DNA of 16,091 nt, from assembly GCA_035713725.1 (NCBI GenBank), contig DASTMZ010000107.1:1-16091 (forward strand), read 5' to 3'. How positions within the stretch are numbered: the first letter of the stretch is position 1; every line of letters begins with the position of its first letter. The notes below the pieces were generated by a model. That model had not been told where the DNA came from, did not search any database, and worked only from the letters and a program-made list of their open reading frames with translations. This document shows positions 9,509 to 16,091 of the stretch, one piece after another. The DNA comes from DASQPR01 sp035713725 (lineage in GTDB: Bacteria > Actinomycetota > Actinomycetes > Mycobacteriales > Micromonosporaceae). The position numbers and the translations under genes were made by a program.

Positions 9509-10441
9509 ATGTCCAACTTGCCGTCCGACGATGCCGGTGATCTCGACTGGCTCCTCTTCCGCCAGGATGGAGTGATCAGTCGACGTCAGGCCTTGTGCGT
9601 CATGTCCGAGTCTCACCTGCGGCATCTCGTCGTCTCAGGACGGTGGTCTCTGCCGCACCGCGGCGTTTACGTCGCACACAACGGGCAGCTGACGCATGCG
9701 CAGCGGATCTGGATCGGCTCGCTGGCCGCGGGCAGCGGCCGGTCCGCGCCGCTGGCTGGAGTGACCGCGCTGCAGTCATGCGGTCTGCGCGGTTATGAGT
9801 CGGGCCTGGTGCACGTGTACGTGCCCATGCGCAAGCGCTCCCGCAGCGTGCCGAGCTATGTGATCGTCCACCGGACCGAGCAACTTGTCCGAGCCGATCT
9901 CCATCACGGCCCGCCGCCACGAACGTTGCCGTGCCGTGCGGTGATCGATGCCGCGCAATGGGCTGCGTCAGACGATCGTGCGCGTGCGATCATCGCGGCA
10001 TCATTTCAGCAGCGTCTGGTGGATGGCGACGGAATGAGACGTGCGCTTGCCCGGCTGGCGCGCCTTCGCCGCCGGTGTCTGATCACCAGGACGATCGACG
10101 ACGCCGCGAGTGGCAGCGATTCGATCGCCGAGCAGGACTTCCTACGTCTGTGCCGGACAGGCGGGCTGCCGACGCCGACGCGGCAGACCGTGATGGTCGA
10201 CGCCGCTGGCCGGCGACGCTACCGCGACGCCTACTTCGAGAAGTGGCGCGTTCACGTAGAGATCGATGGTGGCCATCACACCGATGTTCGCGAGTGGTGG
10301 CTGGACATGCGTCGGCAGAACGAGATGGGCATCGCGGGCGACCGAGTGTTGCGGTTTCCGGCGTGGGCGATCCGGGACGACGCTGCTCGCGTGACCGCGC
10401 AGGTCCGTGCCGCACTTGTCGCTGCCGGCTGGCGGCCATGA
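9509..10441 (+). CDS. DUF559-type nuclease-fold protein with AbiEi-like N-terminal domain
   Basis: 310 residues. The N-terminus (about 10-60: LLFRQDGVISRRQAL, then HRGVYVAH) resembles the winged-helix antitoxin domain of AbiEi-like proteins. The C-terminal third looks like the DUF559 / Vsr-related PD-(D/E)XK fold: Glu208 in SIAEQDF, Asp240 in RYRDAYF, Glu251 and Asp253 in VEIDGGHH, then an RRQNEMG-type segment and VLRFPAWAI. The candidate catalytic residues are present. This architecture is common in actinobacteria, often annotated hypothetical; its function is not established. No toxin partner (AbiEii nucleotidyltransferase) is adjacent. ATG 9509 is chosen over TTG 9455 because the extra 18 residues carry no conserved pattern; neither has a clear Shine-Dalgarno. 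It stands alone between two respiratory gene groups, suggesting a separately acquired gene. Confidence 0.82.
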   Translation: MSNLPSDDAGDLDWLLFRQDGVISRRQALCVMSESHLRHLVVSGRWSLPHRGVYVAHNGQLTHAQRIWIGSLAAGSGRSAPLAGVTALQSCGLRGYESGLVHVYVPMRKRSRSVPSYVIVHRTEQLVRADLHHGPPPRTLPCRAVIDAAQWAASDDRARAIIAASFQQRLVDGDGMRRALARLARLRRRCLITRTIDDAASGSDSIAEQDFLRLCRTGGLPTPTRQTVMVDAAGRRRYRDAYFEKWRVHVEIDGGHHTDVREWWLDMRRQNEMGIAGDRVLRFPAWAIRDDAARVTAQVRAALVAAGWRP

Positions 10442-10601
10442 TCCCCCGAATCGGACGATTTCCGCGCCCCCAGCGTCCGAAAACGTCCGTTGCAGTGGAT
10501 CATCACGGCGCGAGTGAGCAACGGGGTGACGCGGCGGGCCGAGGGACGGCTTGGCAGACTGACGACGTGCCGCCGAAGAGTAGCCACAGCCGCGAGGCGC
10601 A
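10442..10601. promoter_or_regulatory. Spacer before mqnL with an inverted repeat
   Basis: This 160-base gap must hold the mqnLPM promoter unless transcription reads through from the DUF559 gene. A perfect 7-base inverted repeat (tcggacg 10451-10457, cgtccga 10474-10480, 16-base loop) is followed by another cgtccg at 10484-10489. It could be an operator or a weak terminator of the preceding gene; no T-run follows. TTGGCA at 10551-10556 is a possible -35 element without a good -10 partner. Confidence 0.35.
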
Positions 10602-12095
10602 ATGACGCAGTCTGGGTTTCCGTACGACGACCTGCGCGAGTTCCTTGTCGCGCTGGAGAATGCCGGTGAACTCCGTCGGATCACCACGTCGGTGGACCCG
10701 ACGCTGGAGGTCAGCGAGATCGTCAACCGCATCGTCAAGGAGCGAGGCCCGGCGCTGCTGTTCGAGACGCCCACTCGGGGTGACATGCCGATCGCCATCA
10801 ACCTCTTCGGCACCGAGCGCCGCATGGAAATGGCGCTCGGCGTGGAGGACGTCGACGAGATTGGCGCCCGGCTCGGCGAGCTCGTCAGGCCCGAACTCGT
10901 ACCCGGATGGGCCGGCATCCGCGACGGCCTGAGCAAGTTGATGCAGCTCAAGTCCGTACCACCGAAACGAACGAAGCACGCGCCCTGCCAAGAGCGGGTT
11001 TACCGACAAGCGGACGTGGACCTGGGCATGTTGCCTGGGCTGCAGACCTGGCCGGACGACGGCGGGGTCTTCCACAACTTCGGCCTGACCCACACGAAGC
11101 ATCCGGTGACCGGTAAGCGCAACCTCGGGCTTTACCGCCTCCAGCAGCACAGCCGCAACACCCTCGGCATGCACTGGCAGATCCACAAGGACTCCACGGC
11201 ACACCACGCCGTCGCGGAACGCCGTAACGAACGATTGCCGGTGGCGGTCGCGATCGGCTGCGACCCGGTGGTGAGCTACGCCGCGACCGCGCCGTTGCCC
11301 GGCGACATCGACGAGTACATGTTCGCGGGCTTCCTGCGTGGCCGGCGCGTCGAGATGGTCGACTGCCTGACGGTGCCGCTGCGCGTACCGGCGACCGCCC
11401 AGATCGTGCTCGAGGGGTACGTCGAGCCTGGTGAGCGCCATGCCGAAGGCCCGTTCGGCGACCACACCGGCTTCTACACGCCGGTCGAACAGTTCCCGGT
11501 GCTGCACATCGAGTGCATGACGACGCAGCGGGAGCCGATCTACCACTCGATCATCACGTCGAAGCCGCCGCAGGAGGACGGACCGATCGGCCACGCCACC
11601 GAACGCATCTTCCGGCCACTGATCAAGCTGCTGATCCCGGACATCGTCGACTTGGCGATGCCCGAACCCGGCGTCTTCCACAACTGCCTGATCGTGTCGA
11701 TCGACAAGCGCTACCCGAAGCACGCGCAGAAGGTGATGAACGCGATCTGGGGCGCACACTTGCTCAGCCTCACGAAGCTGATCGTCGTGGTGGACGACGA
11801 CTGCGATCCGCACGACTACCACGAGGTCGCGTTCCGCGCGTTCGGCAACGTCGACTACACGCACGACCTGGTCGTCACGGCCGGCCCGGTCGACCACCTG
11901 GACCACGCGTCGTACCAACAGTTCTGGGGCGGTAAGGCCGGCATCGACGCGACGCGCAAGACGCCCGCCGAGGGCTACCACCGCGGTTGGCCGGCCGAGG
12001 CGGTCATGTCACCCGACGTCGTGGCCAAGGTTTCGGCAAGATGGCACGAGTACGGGTTGCCGGACGCGCCCGTGGACAGGAGGCGTCGCCGGTGA
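10602..12095 (+). CDS. mqnL: UbiD-family decarboxylase of futalosine-type menaquinone synthesis
   Basis: Prenylated-FMN-dependent decarboxylase. In Streptomyces the homologue beside UbiA and UbiX genes is assigned to removal of the carboxyl group from prenylated 1,4-dihydroxy-6-naphthoate. 497 residues, normal for UbiD. Family signatures are YDDLREFLVALE at the N-terminus, KRNLGLYRLQQHSRNTLGMH (172-191) near the cofactor and metal site, and EGYVEPGERHAEGPFGDHTG (271-290) with Glu282, the region of the catalytic acidic residues. The start is ATG 10602, with GAGG four bases upstream. The stop overlaps the GTG of mqnP by four bases. The cofactor would come from the UbiX-like product two genes on. 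Assignment to menaquinone rather than another aromatic acid rests on the gene trio. No early pathway gene (mqnA, C, D, E) is in this window. Confidence 0.9.
   Translation: MTQSGFPYDDLREFLVALENAGELRRITTSVDPTLEVSEIVNRIVKERGPALLFETPTRGDMPIAINLFGTERRMEMALGVEDVDEIGARLGELVRPELVPGWAGIRDGLSKLMQLKSVPPKRTKHAPCQERVYRQADVDLGMLPGLQTWPDDGGVFHNFGLTHTKHPVTGKRNLGLYRLQQHSRNTLGMHWQIHKDSTAHHAVAERRNERLPVAVAIGCDPVVSYAATAPLPGDIDEYMFAGFLRGRRVEMVDCLTVPLRVPATAQIVLEGYVEPGERHAEGPFGDHTGFYTPVEQFPVLHIECMTTQREPIYHSIITSKPPQEDGPIGHATERIFRPLIKLLIPDIVDLAMPEPGVFHNCLIVSIDKRYPKHAQKVMNAIWGAHLLSLTKLIVVVDDDCDPHDYHEVAFRAFGNVDYTHDLVVTAGPVDHLDHASYQQFWGGKAGIDATRKTPAEGYHRGWPAEAVMSPDVVAKVSARWHEYGLPDAPVDRRRRR
12078..12083 (+). promoter_or_regulatory. 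Ribosome binding site AGGAGG of mqnP
   Basis: Consensus AGGAGG inside the end of mqnL, eight bases before GTG 12092 and seventeen before ATG 12101. The spacing favours the GTG, which overlaps the mqnL stop. Confidence 0.75.
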
Positions 12096-13000
12096 CCGCG
12101 ATGACTGCGCCGGCCGAGGCGCCGGTCCCGAATCCGGTCAAGGCGTTCCTCGGGCTCGTCAAGATCGAGCACAGCATCTTCGCGTTGCCGTTCGCCTATA
12201 TGGCGGCGCTCACCGCGATGGTGCCGCGCGTCAACTGGGTCAAGCTGCTGCTCGTGACCGTCGCGATGGTCGGCGCTCGGACGTTCGCGATGGCCGCGAA
12301 CCGCATCCTCGATCGGCATGTCGACGCCCGGAATCCGCGAACGGCCGGTCGCGAACTCGTGACCGGCGTGATGACGCTCCGCACCGCGTGGGCGGGCGCG
12401 ATCGTGGCGGCCGTGGTGTTCCTCGGCGCAGCCGCGTTGCTCAATCCGCTATGCCTCGCGCTCGCGCCGCTCGCGCTCGTCCCGCTGGTCGTCTACCCGT
12501 ACGCGAAGCGGTTCACGAACTGGCCGCACGCGATCCTTGGCGTCGCCCAACTCATCGGACCCGTCGGCGCGTGGCTGGCGATCACCGGGACGTTCCGGGG
12601 CTCTGGACCGGCGTGGGTGCTCGGTGCCGCGGTCGGCCTGTGGATCGGTGGCTTCGACCTGATCTACGCGTGCCAGGACGTGACAATCGACCGGGAGATC
12701 GGGGTACACAGCGTGCCGGCCCGGTTCGGCGTGCGCTTCGCGTTGTGGGCGTCGGCGATCGCACACGTCGTGACGTTCGCGCTTTTCGCGTGGTACGGCG
12801 TGCTGGTCGGGTACGGCTGGCCGTGGTGGGTCGGGCTCGCGGTCACGGCGGTCGCGTTCGGGTACGAGCACGTCATCGTCAAGCCGACCGACCTGTCGCG
12901 GGTGAACCGGGCGTTCTTCACCGCCAACGGCTTCGTCGGCATCGCGTTGTTCGTGTTCGCGCTGGTGGACCTCGTGGTGCGGCTGCACCTTCGGGGCTGA
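12092..13000 (+). CDS. mqnP: UbiA-family prenyltransferase MqnP
   Basis: Membrane prenyltransferase expected to attach the polyprenyl chain to 1,4-dihydroxy-6-naphthoate in the futalosine route to menaquinone. 302 residues, mostly hydrophobic with about eight to nine membrane segments. Both Asp-rich motifs that bind magnesium-diphosphate are present: NRILDRHVD (Asn70, Asp74, Asp78) and YACQDVTIDREIGVHS (Asp196, Asp200). The NRILDRHVDARNPRT form matches the UbiA/MqnP type rather than MenA. The start is GTG 12092, set by AGGAGG and the overlap with mqnL; ATG 12101 is possible. mqnM follows after four bases. Substrate assignment is by context; a 4-hydroxybenzoate substrate would be the alternative, but actinobacteria generally lack ubiquinone. 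Confidence 0.92.
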   Translation: MTAMTAPAEAPVPNPVKAFLGLVKIEHSIFALPFAYMAALTAMVPRVNWVKLLLVTVAMVGARTFAMAANRILDRHVDARNPRTAGRELVTGVMTLRTAWAGAIVAAVVFLGAAALLNPLCLALAPLALVPLVVYPYAKRFTNWPHAILGVAQLIGPVGAWLAITGTFRGSGPAWVLGAAVGLWIGGFDLIYACQDVTIDREIGVHSVPARFGVRFALWASAIAHVVTFALFAWYGVLVGYGWPWWVGLAVTAVAFGYEHVIVKPTDLSRVNRAFFTANGFVGIALFVFALVDLVVRLHLRG

Positions 13001-13004
13001 CGGG

Positions 13005-13685
13005 ATGAACGCGCCCGATGTCGAGCCGCCCGCCGGAACGGTGGCGCGGCCGTTGTCGGGTGACGGCCGTCGCCAGCCGTGGATCGTGGGCGTCTCCGGT
13101 GCGTCGGGCACGCCGTACGCGGCCGCCGTGCTGCGGGCATTGTTCGCCGCGGACGAACCTGTCGACCTGATCGTGTCCCGGGCCGCGCGGCTCACCATCC
13201 TCGACGAGACCGGCGCGCCGTTCCGGGATGGTCACTGGCACGAGGATCTGGCGAAGTGGCTCGGCTCGGATGTGGCAAGCGCCGATGTGCGACATTGGCC
13301 GGCCGGCGATCTGGCGGCCGGTCCGAGCAGCGGGTCGTATCCGTCGCGCGGCATGATCGTCGTACCGGCGAGCACCGCCGCCTGCGCGGGCATCGCCATC
13401 GGGCTGTCGAAGGACCTGCTGCAGCGCGCCGCCGAGGTGAACCTGAAGGAGCGGCGACCGGTCGTCGTCGTACCCCGGGAGACGCCCGTGTCGCGGAGTC
13501 ATCTGCTGCATCTGGTGGCGCTGATCGATGCCGGCGCGACCGTGCTGCCGGCGAGCCCCGGCTTCTACTCGGCGGGCGCGCACGCGCACGCTCAGCAGCT
13601 CATCGACTTCATCGCCGGCAAAGTGCTGGATGCGGCCGGCGTGCCACACACGTTGTACACACGTTGGGCCGGCGGCATCGGGTGA
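13005..13685 (+). CDS. mqnM: UbiX-like flavin prenyltransferase
   Basis: Makes prenylated FMN from FMN and dimethylallyl phosphate, the cofactor required by the UbiD-type decarboxylase encoded two genes upstream. 226 residues; the conserved core starts at about residue 26, leaving a 24-residue N-terminal extension compared with compact UbiX proteins. Motifs are GVSGASGTPYA (29-39) binding the FMN phosphate, VPASTAACAGIAIGLSKDLL (120-139), VVPRETPVSRSHL (155-167) and LPASPGFYS (181-189). The start is ATG 13005, four bases after the mqnP stop; the upstream Shine-Dalgarno is weak and the gene is probably translationally coupled. Last gene of the mqn operon; a repeat-rich stretch and the convergent bldC follow. 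Confidence 0.93.
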   Translation: MNAPDVEPPAGTVARPLSGDGRRQPWIVGVSGASGTPYAAAVLRALFAADEPVDLIVSRAARLTILDETGAPFRDGHWHEDLAKWLGSDVASADVRHWPAGDLAAGPSSGSYPSRGMIVVPASTAACAGIAIGLSKDLLQRAAEVNLKERRPVVVVPRETPVSRSHLLHLVALIDAGATVLPASPGFYSAGAHAHAQQLIDFIAGKVLDAAGVPHTLYTRWAGGIG

Positions 13686-13820
13686 CGCCTGTCGGCTCGG
13701 TGCGCTGTCGGCTCGGCGCTGCCGGCTTGGCGCGCGCGCCGGCGGCTCGGGCTCGGCTCCGCTGGCGGCTCGGGCTTGGCGCGCGCCGGCGGCACGGGAG
13801 GCGTGGCAGCCGGGCGCGGA
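13686..13820. repeat. GC-rich direct repeats and palindromes between convergent mqnM and bldC
   Basis: A noncoding 135-base stretch built of related short units. ctgtcggctcgg occurs at 13689-13700 and 13705-13716. ggcttggcgcgcg occurs near 13725 and 13774. Perfect palindromes are ggcgcgcgcgcc at 13729-13740 and ggcgcgcgcc at 13778-13787. The arms gccgg (13721-13725) and ccggc (13739-13743) could form a GC hairpin. The location between converging genes fits a two-way transcription end, but no T-run follows, so a classical terminator cannot be claimed. Confidence 0.6.
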
Positions 13821-14057
13821 TCAGTGCGGTCGGTGACCGTTCGGCGGATGCGGCGCGGCGCCGTCCTCTTCGAAGGCGGCGAGGCCCTCGCCTTCGAGCA
13901 GCGCTCGGACCTCGGACTCGCGGAACCGGCGGTGACCGCCGGGCGTGCGGATACTGCCGATCCGACCGGCCGCCGCCCAGCGGGTGACCGTCTTGGGGTC
14001 GACGCGGAACAGCGCGGCCACCTCGCCCGGCGTCAGCAGACGATCACCAGTGTCCAC
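13821..14057 (-). CDS. bldC: BldC-type MerR-like DNA-binding regulator
   Basis: 78-residue small DNA-binding protein. The core LLTPGEVAALFRVDPKTVTRWAAAGRI (about 7-33) followed by GSIRTPGGHRRFRESEVRALL is very close to Streptomyces BldC, a single-domain MerR-family winged-helix protein that controls entry into development and can bind as head-to-tail oligomers on direct repeats. No effector or dimerisation domain is present, as expected. The tail (about 56-78) is acidic, then Pro/His-rich. The start is GTG, set by AAGGAGG five bases upstream. It converges on mqnM and is divergent from the Lrp gene. Its targets here are unknown. Orthologues exist in non-sporulating actinobacteria, so the name does not prove a developmental role. 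Confidence 0.92.
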   Translation of the reverse strand: MDTGDRLLTPGEVAALFRVDPKTVTRWAAAGRIGSIRTPGGHRRFRESEVRALLEGEGLAAFEEDGAAPHPPNGHRPH

Positions 14058-14062
14058 GACCC

Positions 14063-14069
14063 CCTCCTT
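14063..14069 (-). promoter_or_regulatory. Ribosome binding site of bldC
   Basis: On the minus strand AAGGAGG lies five bases before the GTG start. It is the clearest Shine-Dalgarno in the window and supports a GTG start and efficient translation of bldC. Confidence 0.8.
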
Positions 14070-14140
14070 GCGTCATCGAGAGCTAATGGATCAGCAGGCT
14101 GACCTGGGCCTTCGTCGGTAACTGGGACGTAGCACCATTA

Positions 14141-14165
14141 AACACCCGAGTAGGAGCCGATTCCC
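14141..14165 (-). promoter_or_regulatory. Candidate bldC promoter (GGGAAT-N16-GTT)
   Basis: On the minus strand GGGAAT (14160-14165) is followed after 16 bases by GTT (14141-14143), a spacing and sequence resembling ECF sigma factor promoters of the SigR/SigH type, whose usual SigR spacer is about 18. The overlapping TTTAAT (14137-14142) could instead be a -10 element for the housekeeping sigma factor. Neither is proven. Confidence 0.3.
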
Positions 14166-14269
14166 AGAAACGGAAAAATCATCCGATTCTGACCCGTTCC
14201 CTTGTATCATTCCGAATGTTTCTCACGGATGGGCGGAAATGACGCAATCGGTCGGGACGGGGCAATGAC

Positions 14270-14812
14270 GTGGACGCCATCGACATGCGCCTCGTAGAAA
14301 TGTTGCGACACAACGCACGAGTGTCGTTCGCGGAACTCGCACGACAAGTCGGACTGTCGCCCCCGGCAGTGCACGAGCGGGTCACAAAGCTCGAACAGTC
14401 GCGGGTGATCCGGGCGTATCGCGCGGACGTCGCGCCGGAGGCGATCGGCCTCGATATCACCGCACTCGTCGGCATCGTGCAATCGGCTCGCGCGGACGAG
14501 ACGGCACTGGTCGGCACCGTCGAAGAGTTTCGCGAGGTTGACGCGTGCTACTTCGTGGCCGGCGAGGAGTCATTCATGCTCAAGGTGCGAGTCGCCACGG
14601 TTGCCGACCTCGAGCGGCTGATCGTACGGCTCACCAAGATCCCGGGCGTGGAGCGCACTCGTACCACGATCGTGCTGTCCACGAAATGGGAGGGCCGACC
14701 GCAACCCAGTTCGCGACGCGAGGCGCATGATGCGCCATCCGCCGATGCGCATGACGTGCCGTCCACGGACCCGGCGATGCACTTCACCGTGGTCGATCCG
14801 AGTGGCGCGTGA
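14270..14812 (+). CDS. Lrp/AsnC family transcriptional regulator
   Basis: 180 residues. The N-terminal winged helix-turn-helix (about 1-45) includes MRLVEMLRHNARVSFAELA and the recognition segment SPPAVHERVTKLE. A RAM ligand-binding domain follows (about 62-140) and contains YFVAGEESFMLKVRV. The core is about 145 residues as usual; a further 35-residue tail holds two eight-residue repeats, AHDAPSAD and AHDVPSTD. The start is GTG 14270, giving the standard Lrp N-terminus (DAIDMRLVE); the upstream Shine-Dalgarno is weak. The ligand, often an amino acid in this family, cannot be told. Streptomyces also carries an Lrp-type gene beside its UbiX-like menaquinone gene, so control of the mqn genes is plausible but unproven. 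Its stop is 18 bases from the convergent helicase stop. Confidence 0.92.
   Translation: MDAIDMRLVEMLRHNARVSFAELARQVGLSPPAVHERVTKLEQSRVIRAYRADVAPEAIGLDITALVGIVQSARADETALVGTVEEFREVDACYFVAGEESFMLKVRVATVADLERLIVRLTKIPGVERTRTTIVLSTKWEGRPQPSSRREAHDAPSADAHDVPSTDPAMHFTVVDPSGA
14723..14770 (+). repeat. 24-base imperfect tandem repeat in the Lrp gene tail
   Basis: Two adjacent 24-base units (14723-14746, 14747-14770) encode AHDAPSAD and AHDVPSTD. They lie outside the conserved HTH and RAM domains, in a hydrophilic tail. The repeat is in frame, so unit loss or gain would only alter tail length. Confidence 0.7.
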
Positions 14813-14830
14813 CACGCACCGCTCCGTTGA

Positions 14831-16091
14831 TCAGCTCTCGAATCCACGCCGCGGTACGTGCGGCCGACGGCCGTACTTCGGACGGCCGACGCGATCGGGC
14901 CGCGACTCGCCGCGTGGCGAGCGGTCCGAACGCGTACCGGTGACGTGTGGCCGCCGGTCACGGCCGTCGGCCGCCACCGCGCGCGGCACGGGTACGCCAC
15001 TCGGCTGTCGCGCCCCGGTCAACTCGGCGAGCCCGGGTGCCCCGAGCGCCACCTCGGTTCTGGCCGGAGCTACACCGGCACGCTGCAGCATCGCATCCAT
15101 CGGCTTGCGCTGCTTCGGCATCACGAGCGTCGCGACCACACCCGCCTCGCCGGCCCGAGCCGTCCGTCCGGCCCGATGCAGGTAATCCTTCGCGTCGGCC
15201 GGGGGATCGATGTGCAGCACCAGCGAGACGCCGTCCACGTGGATGCCGCGTGCCGCCACGTCCGTCGCGACCAGTACGTTGCACCGACCTTCCCGGAACT
15301 CGGCCAGCGTGCGCGTGCGTACGCGCTGTGTCTTGCCACCGTGCAGCGCGCCGGCCCGTACGCCAACCGACGCCAACTGCTCGGCGATGCGGTCGACGGC
15401 GGCTTGCGTCCGTACGAACATGATCGTGCGACCGTGCCGAGCACCGATCGAGGCGACGATCTCGGTCTTCTGCCGCGGCGGGATGAGCAGCATGTGGTGC
15501 TCCATCGTCGACACGGCGGCAGCCGCCGGATCCACCGAGTGCATCACCGGGTCGTGCATGAACCGACGAACGAGCCGATCGACATCGCTGTCGAGCGTCG
15601 CGGAGAACAGCAGGCGCTGGCCGTCCGATGGCGTCTGATCCAGCAGCGCCGTCACGTCCGGCAGGAATCCCATGTCGGCCATCTGGTCGGCCTCGTCGAG
15701 CACCGTGATCGCCACGTCGGCCAGCGAGCACTCGCCGCGCTTGATGAGATCGCCAAGCCGGCCCGGCGTCGCGACCAGGATGTCGACGCCGCGTCGCAGG
15801 TCGCGGATCTGCTTGTCATACGGTGTGCCGCCGAACGCAGTGCGGCTGAACAGCCCGGCCGAACGCGCCAGCGGTGCAATGACGTCGTTGACCTGCATGG
15901 CGAGCTCACGCGTCGGCACCAGCACGAGCGCGGCCGGCCGGCCGGGTGCCGCCTTGCCGAGCGCCATGAGCCGGACGATGGCCGCGAGCCCGAACGCGAG
16001 TGTCTTGCCGGAGCCCGTACGGGCTCGACCGAGCACGTCACGGCCGGCGATGGCATCCGGAATCGTGGCGGTCTGGATGGCAAATGGCACC
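14831..16091 (-). CDS. DEAD-box ATP-dependent RNA helicase, N-terminus outside window
   Basis: About 420 residues are visible; the window edge cuts the gene just upstream of the Q motif (PFAIQTATIPDAIAGRDVLG), so a short N-terminal part is missing and the GTG at the edge is not the real start. Numbered from the edge: motif I ARTGSGKT (23-30), Ia PTRELA (59-64), Ib TPGR (108-111), II DEAD (132-135), III SAT (163-165), V ATDVAARGI (275-283) and VI HRAGRTARAG (305-314). All key helicase residues are present. The C-terminal tail after about residue 350 is rich in Arg, Gly, Pro and Ser and ends PRRGFES, typical of RNA-binding tails in bacterial DEAD-box proteins. Likely role: RNA remodelling in ribosome assembly or RNA decay, often cold-related; the specific subfamily is not clear. 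Confidence 0.95.
   Translation of the reverse strand, partial: VPFAIQTATIPDAIAGRDVLGRARTGSGKTLAFGLAAIVRLMALGKAAPGRPAALVLVPTRELAMQVNDVIAPLARSAGLFSRTAFGGTPYDKQIRDLRRGVDILVATPGRLGDLIKRGECSLADVAITVLDEADQMADMGFLPDVTALLDQTPSDGQRLLFSATLDSDVDRLVRRFMHDPVMHSVDPAAAAVSTMEHHMLLIPPRQKTEIVASIGARHGRTIMFVRTQAAVDRIAEQLASVGVRAGALHGGKTQRVRTRTLAEFREGRCNVLVATDVAARGIHVDGVSLVLHIDPPADAKDYLHRAGRTARAGEAGVVATLVMPKQRKPMDAMLQRAGVAPARTEVALGAPGLAELTGARQPSGVPVPRAVAADGRDRRPHVTGTRSDRSPRGESRPDRVGRPKYGRRPHVPRRGFES

Larger units (their letters stand above)
14058..14269. promoter_or_regulatory. Divergent bldC-lrp control region
   Basis: The 212-base gap between the divergent starts contains the most AT-rich stretch in the window (about 14130-14240), as expected for promoters. 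Visible elements are ccgattc direct repeats at 14157-14163 and 14183-14189 (26 bases apart), an inverted repeat aatc-atcc-gatt at 14177-14188, and TATCAT at 14205-14210, a good -10 match for the lrp gene but without a clear -35. CTAATGGATCA lies at 14083-14093. Lrp-type regulators often bind next to their own gene, and BldC binds direct repeats, so either protein may act here. Confidence 0.5.

Noticed and set aside
9509..10441. Toxin-antitoxin system based on the AbiEi-like domain
   Set aside because: No AbiEii-type toxin gene is adjacent. The protein looks like the common stand-alone AbiEi-like plus DUF559 architecture, so a two-gene system is not supported.
10503..11981. 492-residue open frame on the minus strand opposite mqnL
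   Set aside because: Val/Arg/Asp-rich antisense shadow without recognisable domains; the plus strand encodes an intact UbiD protein.
14807..14817. gcgtg-a-cacgc palindrome at the lrp stop as a terminator
   Set aside because: A one-base centre cannot form a hairpin loop. It is probably chance.

Overview
The window is strongly GC-rich, with long spurious open frames on both strands, many GTG starts and 1-4 base gene overlaps. Gene content points to a high-GC actinomycete: a BldC-type regulator, the hemL - histidine phosphatase - resA - ccdA - resB - ccsA order known from Mycobacterium and Streptomyces, and a UbiD/UbiA/UbiX trio like the Streptomyces futalosine-type menaquinone genes. Having bldC next to the menaquinone trio is unlike my recollection of Streptomyces coelicolor, so another actinomycete lineage is more likely; this is inference.

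Layout. (1) 1-2907: the 3' bulk of an oligopeptidase B (prolyl oligopeptidase family) gene, then a GNAT acetyltransferase 4 bases later. (2) 2993-9334: a very tight six-gene operon: hemL (5-aminolevulinate for heme), a phosphoglycerate-mutase-like phosphatase, and the System II cytochrome c maturation set resA, ccdA, resB, ccsA. Every junction is an overlap or a 1-base gap. (3) 9335-10601: a lone DUF559-type nuclease-fold protein with an AbiEi-like N-terminal domain, with its own spacers on both sides; probably an accessory gene. (4) 10602-13685: mqnL-mqnP-mqnM (UbiD, UbiA, UbiX homologues) for the late steps of menaquinone synthesis by the futalosine route. (5) 13686-13820: a short GC-rich direct-repeat and palindrome region between convergent genes. 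(6) 13821-14812: divergent bldC (minus) and an Lrp/AsnC regulator (plus) sharing a relatively AT-rich 212-base promoter region. (7) 14831-16091: a DEAD-box RNA helicase on the minus strand, cut by the window end.

Together the window is a respiratory-cofactor neighbourhood: heme precursor synthesis, covalent heme attachment to c-type cytochromes, and quinone synthesis. Two regulators and an accessory gene are interleaved. I see no rRNA, tRNA, CRISPR array, insertion sequence or prophage. I found no convincing wholly new system. The best leads are the uncharacterised phosphatase in the heme/cytochrome operon, the DUF559 insertion, the bldC-lrp control region, and lineage-specific linkers and tails in CcdA, ResB and the Lrp protein.
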